DNA from: an uncultured Clostridia bacterium
GTDB lineage: Bacteria; Bacillota; Clostridia; Christensenellales; UBA1242
Direction: 5' to 3'
Assembly: GCA_944381225.1 (NCBI GenBank)
Contig: CALWKJ010000008.1
Location: 1 to 22,173 of the forward strand
Length of the DNA: 22,173 nucleotides
Part shown: one piece after another, positions 15,824 through 22,173 of the stretch
Position numbering within the stretch: the stretch's first letter is position 1
Layout: each line of letters begins with the position of its first letter
Made by a program: the position numbers and the translations under genes
Notes under the pieces: model-generated
The model's input: only the letters and a program-made list of their open reading frames with translations
Databases searched by the model: none
What the model was told of the DNA's origin: nothing

Positions 15824-17126
15824 CAATAAAATCATCAATTTTATTTAGATTTTGTTTGCTTATTGCATTACAATTAAAATACTTAACATTGTCAAAAAGC
15901 ACATATTTTTTAGAATCATTACTTGATACTATTTGTATTACTTTATTCTTATTTGCATATTGATAATAAATTGAAAAATTACTTTTTTGCAATGGTTTTA
16001 TTTTTAAACTTTCTTTATTGTCAACTATTCCAAAATAAATATGTTTTAACCATTGATAATATTGCAAGGCACTAATGTTTTTATTTACAAAATTATAATA
16101 TGCTTCTTCATAAGATTTGAAATTATATTGCACATGTGTATCCACGCTTATATTGTCCAAAATTATTCGATTTGGCAAATAAAAATTAAACATATATTCT
16201 AACTTTTTGTCACTGCATTTTATTTTGCAATTTAAAAGGTTCGTTATTTTTTTTTGATAATTTGAATAAGCATTTTTAATATCAACTATTTTTTTATTAT
16301 TGTCACCAATATAAATTGTAAATGTTCTTGTTTGATTTTTCAAAACTTTAAATGTTTTTAACGCATGTAAAAATGGCAATTCCAAATTATTTCCATAAGT
16401 TTGGGGATATAAAAAATTTATTTTTTCATCGCACAACACAAAGTTTGAATTATTATTTATAACTTCTCTAAATTCAAGTCCATGTGGCACATTCGTAAAT
16501 TCATAATAATTATTTGATAAGTTTATATTGTACTTTATGTTGATTGTCTTAGTATCATTGGTGTTTTTAACTTCAATTCTTATATATTTTCCATCAAAGC
16601 TAAATTTTTCAACATCTATGGTTAAAGAATCATCATTGTATCTTTCACAAATGCAATTATTACTGATTTTTAAAATTGGCAATAATTTATTTTTGTTGCT
16701 CGTTATTTCAAATTCAAAATTGTTATTATTTGTTTTAATTTTGAATTTATTTTTTTTATAAATATTTAATGAATATATGCAGTTAAATAATTTTAAATTG
16801 CAATATTGAGTATTTAATATTAAATATTTTATATTTTTAAAGTTTTTTGTTTTATTTATCAATTTTTCATTTATAACTATATTGCACTTACAAACTTTTA
16901 ATGCCAATTTTAAGCAGCTTATAAAAAACTTATCCAATTGTTCTAAATACACAATGGGCAAAGATAAATCTATACCAAAATTAGATAGCAACACTTTATC
17001 AACTTTTAATTTATAAGTTACAGGACTGTTGTATAAAATGCACGATATAATGTGATCTGTTAATTTTAGTTGCTTCAAATTTTTAAAGTTTTTCATGTTA
17101 TCAAAATTATAATAATTTAACATCAT
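15813..17126 (-). CDS. Uncharacterised Asn/Lys-rich protein, possible GH94-like relic
   Basis: I do not recognise this 437-residue protein with confidence. It is very rich in Asn, Lys, Ile and Tyr, has no signal peptide or convincing membrane span, and contains many scattered cysteines. By pattern, residues about 180-320 recall the beta-supersandwich and linker of GH94 phosphorylases/cyclic glucan synthases: a VKNTND stretch at 186-191, FTIYIGDN at 269-276, and CSDKKLEYMFNFYLP at 304-318, like the family TPDxxLDxxxNxWLPYQ helix. Residues about 355-437 (QYYQWLKHIYFGI, LKIKPLQ, FSIYYQY, and a hydrophobic VVV end) recall the C-terminal jelly roll of the same family. The catalytic alpha/alpha barrel of roughly 400 residues that should lie between is missing. 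Start choice is uncertain: two ATGs (17126, 17123) and one at 17096 all lack a clear Shine-Dalgarno. It stands between rnpB and rarA. The GH94 link is my inference. Confidence 0.6.
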   Translation of the reverse strand: MMLNYYNFDNMKNFKNLKQLKLTDHIISCILYNSPVTYKLKVDKVLLSNFGIDLSLPIVYLEQLDKFFISCLKLALKVCKCNIVINEKLINKTKNFKNIKYLILNTQYCNLKLFNCIYSLNIYKKNKFKIKTNNNNFEFEITSNKNKLLPILKISNNCICERYNDDSLTIDVEKFSFDGKYIRIEVKNTNDTKTINIKYNINLSNNYYEFTNVPHGLEFREVINNNSNFVLCDEKINFLYPQTYGNNLELPFLHALKTFKVLKNQTRTFTIYIGDNNKKIVDIKNAYSNYQKKITNLLNCKIKCSDKKLEYMFNFYLPNRIILDNISVDTHVQYNFKSYEEAYYNFVNKNISALQYYQWLKHIYFGIVDNKESLKIKPLQKSNFSIYYQYANKNKVIQIVSSNDSKKYVLFDNVKYFNCNAISKQNLNKIDDFIVVV

Positions 17127-17258
17127 ACAAACACTGCAAAACTTTTTTAATTTTACTTTTGAAAAGTTTTTTCTTTTTTTTATTCTTTGGCAAAATAAAA
17201 TAAATTAATAACAATAACACAAAACATAAAAAATACATCATAATTAATTATTGACACA

Positions 17259-17292
17259 AAAAAAGTATGTAACACAAATTACATACTTTTTT
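17259..17292 (-). terminator. Intrinsic terminator of rnpB
   Basis: A perfect 14-bp inverted repeat (AAAAAAGTATGTAA, 17259-17272, with its complement at 17279-17292, 6-nt loop) directly abuts the 3' end of the RNase P RNA. On the minus strand it ends in a T run. The opposite strand is also T-rich, so it could work both ways. Confidence 0.85.
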
Positions 17293-17630
17293 GACAGTTA
17301 GTCTATAAGCCGAGTTCTGTATTTGATGGTCATCTATCTAGTTATATTGTTTCCAATATAATCAAGCGGTGTTTTTAAGAAACAATGCGAACAACATAAA
17401 CGTTTCTTTTAACCTTGCTTCGAGTGGGGTTTACAATGCCTCGTTTGTCACCAAACAAGCGGTGGTCTCTTACACCACCTTTTCAACCTTACCTTTTAGG
17501 CGGTATATTTTCTGTTGCACTTTCCTTGAAGTCACCTTCACCAGCAGTTAACTGGCACTCTGTTCTATGAAGCTCGGACTTTCCTCATTATAGCCATCAT
17601 AGCTATACTGCGACCATCTGGCTAACTGTC
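17293..17630 (-). ncRNA. rnpB: RNase P RNA component
   Basis: This is the catalytic RNA that removes 5' leaders from pre-tRNA. The minus strand shows the conserved regions in order: GAGGAAAGTCCGAGC (17586-17572), then GGAAAGTGCAACAGAAAATA with ACCGCC, GGTGGTGTAAGAGACCACCG, AAACCCCACTCGAAGCAAGG, and AGAACTCGGCTTATAGAC near the 3' end. The ends are set by helix P1: GACAGTTAG (17630-17622) pairs with CTAACTGTC (17301-17293). The length, about 338 nt, is low to normal for bacteria. The layout looks like the ancestral (type A) class, but I could not resolve every helix. A promoter and terminator frame it exactly, so it is a stand-alone gene. Confidence 0.97.
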
Positions 17631-17635
17631 TAATT

Positions 17636-17663
17636 AGTATATCACATTTTTTAACTATGTCAA
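17636..17663 (-). promoter_or_regulatory. Strong promoter of rnpB
   Basis: A perfect TTGACA (17663-17658) is followed after 16 bp by TATACT (17641-17636) on the minus strand. The expected start, about 6 nt after the -10, is at 17630, exactly the first base of the P1 helix. The promoter begins 3 bp after the stop of the preceding gene (17666). Confidence 0.85.
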
Positions 17664-17665
17664 CA

Positions 17666-19024
17666 TTAACCAACTGTAAATATAGGTTTTATTTTATTGT
17701 TTTTCCTATCTTTAATAAAACCTTGCATAATACCATCTGCAGATATTTTTATTGCAACTCCATATTTTGCCAAAGTTTTCGTTGCCGCAAGTCTTCCACC
17801 ACCAGATGATCCTGCCTCTATTTGAACGATAGCACCAACAGCTATAACAGTTCCATCATTATCTATTATTGTAGCACCGTCTACACTAGCTATTTCTTGT
17901 CTTAATTTTCTGTTTAATTCATGAAATTTTCTGTTGTCTATACACTCTCTTAAACATGTGGATTTATTTAATTGTTTTAGGTTGATATATTCATCAAAAG
18001 TAATATTTTCATCAAATGGTAATTTTTGCCCCAAATTATATAATTTCCTAGATTCCTCAATTAATTGATTTTTCTTTAAGTTAAAATATTTTTCGTCCAT
18101 AATATCATTTATATCAATATGTGTTAAGGCATTTTCAACTTCATCTTTATTTAAATACACCAAACATCCACCAGTGCCGGCAAAAGAAATATCTAAGGCT
18201 GTAAAATAAATTGCTTTTCTAATTTCTTTAATCGTGTGCGTTGTCCTATTAGACAAAAGTTGAATAATTTCATCATGGAAATAACTTCCCCAAACACCTC
18301 TGCGCTTGCAAAACATCAGCTCATGATTTTTGAACAATAATATTTCACCACTTTCAAGCAAAATAACGCCTATTCTTTTTTCGCCACAATATTTTGCAAC
18401 GTTAATATAATCAAAAGGAGAAATTGTTGGAGCAAATCTTAATTTTTCAAAAAGAACATGTCCCAACACATAGCCCTCTTTGTCTATTTCAATGCAACTT
18501 TGGATACCGTTAGACATCACGCAAAAAAAATCATTTCTAAATAAATTTTGATAAAATAAATTGCCAGACTTATTAGGGCAATTATTATATTCATTAATAA
18601 TAATTCCAAATTTAATTCTATGCCCTTCATATGTTTTTCTTGCACATCCGTCTAATTCTGCTATAACCCCCAACAAAGTGTCGCTGGAAACATCCGTCAA
18701 AGATTTGCAAATTGCTTTTTCCATTGCTAAAGTTTGCAACCTTTTTTTATAAGTTTCATCTGTAATGCTAAATTCATTAATTTTATCAAGCTCATAAATA
18801 ATTGCCTGCATAAGCGAAATATCAGCACTTTTAAAAGGTTGACTTCGTTTTATAATTAATCTGTATTCATCTTCTTTATGAGGTTTAACAAGCATGCTAC
18901 CATTTGCGCCTTGAGCAACTTCATTATCTCTTGATGTTGAAGAGTCTTCGCCCTCTATGTGTGAACCGGTAAATAGTGGCAATACCAATTCTTTAACATA
19001 TCTAATAAATATTTCTTTAGTCAT
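17666..19024 (-). CDS. Protein with divergent diadenylate-cyclase (DisA_N-like) C-terminal domain
   Basis: The 452-residue protein is not one of the standard cyclic-di-AMP synthases (DisA, CdaA, CdaS) by layout. Its last 80 residues resemble the DAC nucleotide-binding core: VDGATIID at 381-388, matching the DGA motif, then GGGRLAATKTLAKYG at 408-422 where RHR-containing sequence normally stands, then AIKISADG at 424-431. The first two positions of RHR appear to be GG, with R411 kept. The preceding 370 residues show no domain I recognise; DAC proteins with varied N-terminal sensor regions are known. A predicted enzymatic or ligand-binding role in c-di-AMP signalling is inference. It has its own promoter, an AAGGA ribosome-binding site, and lies after sigK and just before rnpB. 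No membrane segment is evident, so it is probably cytoplasmic. Confidence 0.6.
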   Translation of the reverse strand: MTKEIFIRYVKELVLPLFTGSHIEGEDSSTSRDNEVAQGANGSMLVKPHKEDEYRLIIKRSQPFKSADISLMQAIIYELDKINEFSITDETYKKRLQTLAMEKAICKSLTDVSSDTLLGVIAELDGCARKTYEGHRIKFGIIINEYNNCPNKSGNLFYQNLFRNDFFCVMSNGIQSCIEIDKEGYVLGHVLFEKLRFAPTISPFDYINVAKYCGEKRIGVILLESGEILLFKNHELMFCKRRGVWGSYFHDEIIQLLSNRTTHTIKEIRKAIYFTALDISFAGTGGCLVYLNKDEVENALTHIDINDIMDEKYFNLKKNQLIEESRKLYNLGQKLPFDENITFDEYINLKQLNKSTCLRECIDNRKFHELNRKLRQEIASVDGATIIDNDGTVIAVGAIVQIEAGSSGGGRLAATKTLAKYGVAIKISADGIMQGFIKDRKNNKIKPIFTVG

Positions 19025-19041
19025 CTTAATTCCTTATTAAC

Positions 19042-19070
19042 ACTATATAATACATTTGAATTTTTTTCAA
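19042..19070 (-). promoter_or_regulatory. Candidate sigma-A promoter of the DAC-like gene
   Basis: TTGAAA (19070-19065), 17 bp, then TATAGT (19047-19042) on the minus strand lies in the 62-bp gap after sigK. The start would be near 19035, about 11 nt before the ATG. TTGAA and TTCAA arms overlap the -35. The gene can thus be expressed apart from sporulation-specific sigK. Confidence 0.55.
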
Positions 19071-19086
19071 TTAATTTTTGTTTATT

Positions 19087-19785
19087 TTACAAAAAATCAT
19101 CTTTTTGCATATTGTTTCTTATCACTTGCAAAGCTTTTGTTTCTATTCTAGAAATATACGATCTTGATATTCCTAATTTTTGAGCAACTTCACGTTGTGT
19201 TAAAGCAGGCGTTCCGTTAATTCCATAGCGTAATTTAATAATCGTAGCTTCTCGTTGAGTTAAATGTTTATCTATTATTTCCAAAATTTTTTCTGTTAAA
19301 ATATTATTTTCAACTAGGCTAAATACTTCATCTTCGCAAGATGGAATAATGTCAGCAAGCTCTATATCATTGCCGTCTTTATCTTGACCTAAACTTTCTT
19401 CTAAAGAATATACTTTTTTATGTTTTTTATTTAATCTAAGTAACATTAAAATTTCATTTTCTATGCAGCGAGCTGCGTATGTTGAAAGTTGACTACCCTT
19501 TCCATATTCAAATGAATTTATCGCTTTAATTAATCCTATTGAACCAACAGAAATTAAATCATCAGCTTCTCCACTGCCAGAATATTTTTTAACAATGTGC
19601 GCAACTAATCTTAAATTGTGATTAATCAATTTGTCCCTTGCAGACAAATCTCCTTTTTTAAATCTTTCAAAGCATTCTTTTTCTTCTTCGCTTGTAAGTG
19701 GTTTTGGAAAGCCTTGTGCATTATTTATGTAAGATGAAAACATCAAAATTTTATTCATAAATAACACAAAATTTTCAAATATCAT
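19087..19785 (-). CDS. sigK: Sporulation sigma factor SigK with pro-sequence
   Basis: Sigma-K directs late mother-cell transcription (coat, cortex) in endospore formers. The 232-residue protein aligns by eye with Bacillus pro-sigma-K throughout. FPKPLTSEEEK is at about 27-37, NLRLVAHIVKKYS follows in region 2, then DDLISVGSIGLIKAI, the STYAARCIENEILM -10-recognition helix, GQDKDGNDIEL, and region 4 LTQREVAQKLGISRSYISRIETKAL. The N-terminus is hydrophobic and ends SYINN, like the VSYVKNN cleavage region of B. subtilis pro-sigma-K. This suggests processing by a SpoIVFB-type protease, around S18/Y19. The gene is intact, without a skin-type insertion. An AAAGGAG element lies about 6 nt before the ATG. 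The 261-bp upstream spacer has TATATATAAT but no matching -35. SigE is the closest alternative; pro-region and region 2 favour SigK. Confidence 0.88.
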   Translation of the reverse strand: MIFENFVLFMNKILMFSSYINNAQGFPKPLTSEEEKECFERFKKGDLSARDKLINHNLRLVAHIVKKYSGSGEADDLISVGSIGLIKAINSFEYGKGSQLSTYAARCIENEILMLLRLNKKHKKVYSLEESLGQDKDGNDIELADIIPSCEDEVFSLVENNILTEKILEIIDKHLTQREATIIKLRYGINGTPALTQREVAQKLGISRSYISRIETKALQVIRNNMQKDDFL

Positions 19786-20046
19786 ACAATCTCCTTTGAG
19801 ATTATATATATGTTGAAAAAAGTCGAATTTTGCTTGTACAAAAAAATAAGATTAAAAATTATTTATATTAATTCATTGCAAAATTTGGTTGTATTAAAAA
19901 AACATTTTAAATATCAAAAAATATTTAAAAATTAAATTTTTAATTAAATAAAATTAATTTTTTTTATGATTAAAACATATTAAATATAAGCTAAACAATT
20001 AAAACCTTTTGCTATGTATTCATAAAAATAGTACTAAAGTCTTATT

Positions 20047-20943
20047 TTAAAACAAATTATCAATAAACTCTTTTGCATCAAATTTTTCCAAATCGTCTAT
20101 TTGCTCTCCTGTTCCAACAAACACAACAGGTATGTGCAAATCTTTTGCAATACTAAACACTATACCCCCTTTGGCTGTTCCATCTAATTTGGTTAATATA
20201 ATTCCAGATATTTTCACATATTCATTAAAATGATTAATTTGACTTAATGCGTTTTGTCCAGTTGTAGCATCTAATACTATAAAAGTGTATTTATTTGCTT
20301 GAGGATATTCTCTGTTTATAACTCTATCTATTTTTCTAAGTTCTTCCATTAAATTGGTTTTTGTTTGCAATCTACCTGCCGTATCAACTATTAAAACGTC
20401 AGTGTTTTTTGCTTTTGCACTAGATATGCCATCAAAAACAACTGCAGCTGCATCGGCACCTTCAGCGTGCTTAACAATTCTAACCTTATTTCTATTTGCC
20501 CACTCGGTTAATTGGTCACTTGCCGCTGCCCTAAATGTGTCGCCTGCCACAAGAGTAACTTCTTTTTTTTGAGATTTAAAATACGAAGCTAATTTGCCGA
20601 TTGATGTTGTTTTGCCAACGCCATTAACTCCAACAATTGTTATAATAGCCGGATAATTTATTTCTACATTTGTTGTTTCCTGCATTATGTCGTTTAACAC
20701 AATTTTTAAAGCATTTTTAACTTCATCTGCTTTTCTAATTTTGTTTTTTCTTGCATATATTCTTAATCTATCAACTATTTCTTCACTACAAGACAGCCCA
20801 ACGTCACTGGATATTAAAATGTCTGTAAGATCATCAAAAAACTCATCATTTAATTCACCTTTAGAAAGCAAGCTGTCTAATTTTCTAGATAATGATTCTT
20901 TTGTTCTTTTAAGTGCTTGTGCAATTTTTTTAAATATTCCCAT
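20047..20943 (-). CDS. ftsY: Signal recognition particle receptor FtsY
   Basis: FtsY is the membrane-associated GTPase receptor for Ffh-ribosome complexes. With the ATG at 20943 the protein has 298 residues: a short N-terminal amphipathic lead (MGIFKKIAQALKRTKESLSRK), the N domain (about 20-95), and the G domain with GVNGVGKTT at 105-113, DTAGR at 187-191 and TKLDGTAKGG at 250-259. The long acidic A domain found in E. coli is absent, as is common in Gram-positives. The start is fixed by GGAGGGGG just upstream. An in-frame ATG six codons further on would not have it. It overlaps the end of smc by 14 nt, the usual smc-ftsY coupling. Confidence 0.97.
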   Translation of the reverse strand: MGIFKKIAQALKRTKESLSRKLDSLLSKGELNDEFFDDLTDILISSDVGLSCSEEIVDRLRIYARKNKIRKADEVKNALKIVLNDIMQETTNVEINYPAIITIVGVNGVGKTTSIGKLASYFKSQKKEVTLVAGDTFRAAASDQLTEWANRNKVRIVKHAEGADAAAVVFDGISSAKAKNTDVLIVDTAGRLQTKTNLMEELRKIDRVINREYPQANKYTFIVLDATTGQNALSQINHFNEYVKISGIILTKLDGTAKGGIVFSIAKDLHIPVVFVGTGEQIDDLEKFDAKEFIDNLF

Positions 20944-22173
20944 TATCCCCCTCCGCAACATTTTTTAAAGCGTCACTAAGTTGAACGCTTACTATTTTTG
21001 AAACTCCTTTTTCTTCCATTGTAACGCCATATAAACAATCAGCAAGTTCCATTGTTGGTTTTCTGTGTGTAATAACAATAAATTGTGTTACCTTGCTAAA
21101 TTTTCTTAGATATTCAGCAAATCTCCCAACGTTTGAATCATCAAGTGCCGCTTCAATTTCATCTAAAAGACAAAATGGCATAGGTCTTAATTTTAAAATT
21201 GCAAATAAAATCGCTATCGCGGTTAAGGCTTTCTCGCCTCCAGATAAAAGTGTTATGTTTTGCAATTTTTTGCCTGGTGGTTCTGCAACAATATCTACTC
21301 CAGATTCTAATAAATTTGTTGGGTCTGTTAATTCCAGCCTTGCGTTTCCACCACCAAATAATTCTTTGAAGGTAATTTTAAAATTTTCATTAATTTTGTT
21401 AAATTCTTTTTCAAATCTATCTTTCATTTCAACAGATAATTCTTCAATTACTTTTGTTAAATTATCTTCTGCTTTTGTTAAATCGTCAGTTTGTTCCTTT
21501 AAGCCGTCATATCTTTCCATAAGCAATTTAACATCTTCAATGGCATGAACATTTACATAACCAAGTTTAGATATTTCTTTTTTTATGTTGTTAATTTCAA
21601 CAAGCGCTTCGTCAATTTTAAAATCTGCTCTTACATATTCTTGACAAGAACTATATGTTAAAGAATATTCTTCATATATTCTCTCTTGCATTTGCTCAAT
21701 TTCGATATCAACTTTTTCAAGTTGATTTTCACTTGTTATTTTTTTGTCATTAAGTTTTGTAATTTCACTCATTATTGACATTTTGCGTTCATTTAAAAAT
21801 TTTATATCTTCCTGCAGTTTTTGTTTTTCGGTTTCAAACTCTTGCATTTTTAATCTTAATTGATTCAGTTTGTTTTTAGATTCTTCATTGGCTTGCGTTT
21901 CAATTTGTTGCTTAATTATATTTTCTGCTTCAAAAATAGTTTTTTCAATTTTAGACAATTCTTGCTCATTTGATGTTTTTAATAACGTAGCAACTTTAAT
22001 TTCTTGATTCAGCCTTTCAAATTCTTGCTCAAAAGATGTTTTTTGAGCTTCTAACGAAGCTATTTCTACTTTTACTTTCGTAATTTGTTCATTTAACTCA
22101 TCTCTTTTTTCTTTTAACTGAACAAATTTTTGTTGTCGCTCTTCGATGAACTTGTTGGCACTTGTTTTATTCT
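20930..22173 (-). CDS. smc: Chromosome segregation protein SMC, 5'-truncated by window edge
   Basis: About 413 C-terminal residues of SMC are present; the frame stays open to the right edge, so the N-terminal head, first coiled coil and hinge are outside the window. SMC forms the condensin that organises and segregates the chromosome with ScpA/B. A long heptad-like coiled coil, rich in E, K, Q and L, covers the start up to about position 21,550. The C-terminal ATPase lobe follows with the ABC signature LLSGGEKALTAIA, Walker B PFCLLDEIEAALDD (D-loop DD) and the VITHRKPTM switch histidine, ending at EGDNGNI. These occupy the last 130 or so residues. It overlaps ftsY by 14 nt. Identification is firm. 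Confidence 0.97.
   Translation of the reverse strand, partial: NKTSANKFIEERQQKFVQLKEKRDELNEQITKVKVEIASLEAQKTSFEQEFERLNQEIKVATLLKTSNEQELSKIEKTIFEAENIIKQQIETQANEESKNKLNQLRLKMQEFETEKQKLQEDIKFLNERKMSIMSEITKLNDKKITSENQLEKVDIEIEQMQERIYEEYSLTYSSCQEYVRADFKIDEALVEINNIKKEISKLGYVNVHAIEDVKLLMERYDGLKEQTDDLTKAEDNLTKVIEELSVEMKDRFEKEFNKINENFKITFKELFGGGNARLELTDPTNLLESGVDIVAEPPGKKLQNITLLSGGEKALTAIAILFAILKLRPMPFCLLDEIEAALDDSNVGRFAEYLRKFSKVTQFIVITHRKPTMELADCLYGVTMEEKGVSKIVSVQLSDALKNVAEGDNGNI

Noticed and set aside
17369..17551. A 60-codon plus-strand reading frame inside rnpB
   Set aside because: It runs antisense through a well-supported RNase P RNA gene, has no ribosome-binding site, and its translation resembles no protein.
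19834..19841. TTGTACAA palindrome upstream of sigK as a LexA-like or other operator
   Set aside because: Only 8 bp, not matching the Gram-positive SOS box, and too likely by chance in AT-rich sequence.
20930..21958. smc starting at an internal TTG (21958)
   Set aside because: The frame is open without a stop up to the window edge and the translation continues as coiled coil, so the gene is simply cut by the edge.
1..22173. CRISPR array, transposon, prophage or defence system
   Set aside because: No regularly spaced repeats, transposase, integrase or recognisable defence genes were seen; the window is core housekeeping sequence.

Overview
The window is strongly AT-rich and reads like the core chromosome of a Gram-positive, endospore-forming bacterium of the Firmicutes/Clostridia type. 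Three things support this: (i) conserved low-GC Gram-positive gene neighbourhoods (ylxM-ffh-rpsP-khpA-rimM-trmD, rbgA-rnhB-yraN, lepA-hemW, smc-ftsY, yifB-dprA-topA); (ii) a sigma factor closely resembling sporulation sigma-K, including a pro-sequence; (iii) an RNase P RNA gene with all five conserved regions. The lineage cannot be fixed further by eye. The standard genetic code fits throughout, and no transposon, prophage or CRISPR array was seen.

All genes but one lie on the minus strand, so transcription runs from high to low coordinates. From the right edge: smc (5' part missing) overlaps ftsY. A 261-bp AT-only spacer follows, then sigK and a divergent protein with a diadenylate-cyclase-like C-terminus. 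Next is rnpB, with its own promoter and terminator, then an Asn/Lys-rich protein of unknown function that may be a GH94-like relic. rarA and a metallo-beta-lactamase-fold hydrolase form the next unit. The only plus-strand gene, a glycerophosphodiester phosphodiesterase, converges on that unit and shares a bidirectional terminator with it.

Divergent from the phosphodiesterase gene is lepA-hemW. Then comes the translation/secretion cluster ylxM-ffh-rpsP-khpA-rimM-trmD, followed after a 187-bp AT-only gap by rbgA-rnhB-yraN. rplS (L19), usually next to trmD, stands after yraN with its own promoter, leader and terminator. The last unit, yifB-dprA-topA, runs off the left edge, so topA lacks its 3' part.

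Functionally the window is ribosome and tRNA maturation (S16, L19, RimM, TrmD, RbgA, KhpA, RNase P, LepA), co-translational protein targeting (Ffh, FtsY, YlxM), chromosome upkeep (SMC, TopA, RarA, DprA, YifB, RNase HII) and sporulation control (SigK). The less ordinary parts are the sigK-DAC-like-rnpB-unknown stretch at about 15.8-19.8 kb and several compact regulatory arrangements. I found no clear sign of a wholly new multi-gene system. No gene-free stretch exceeds 300 bases apart from the one holding rnpB.
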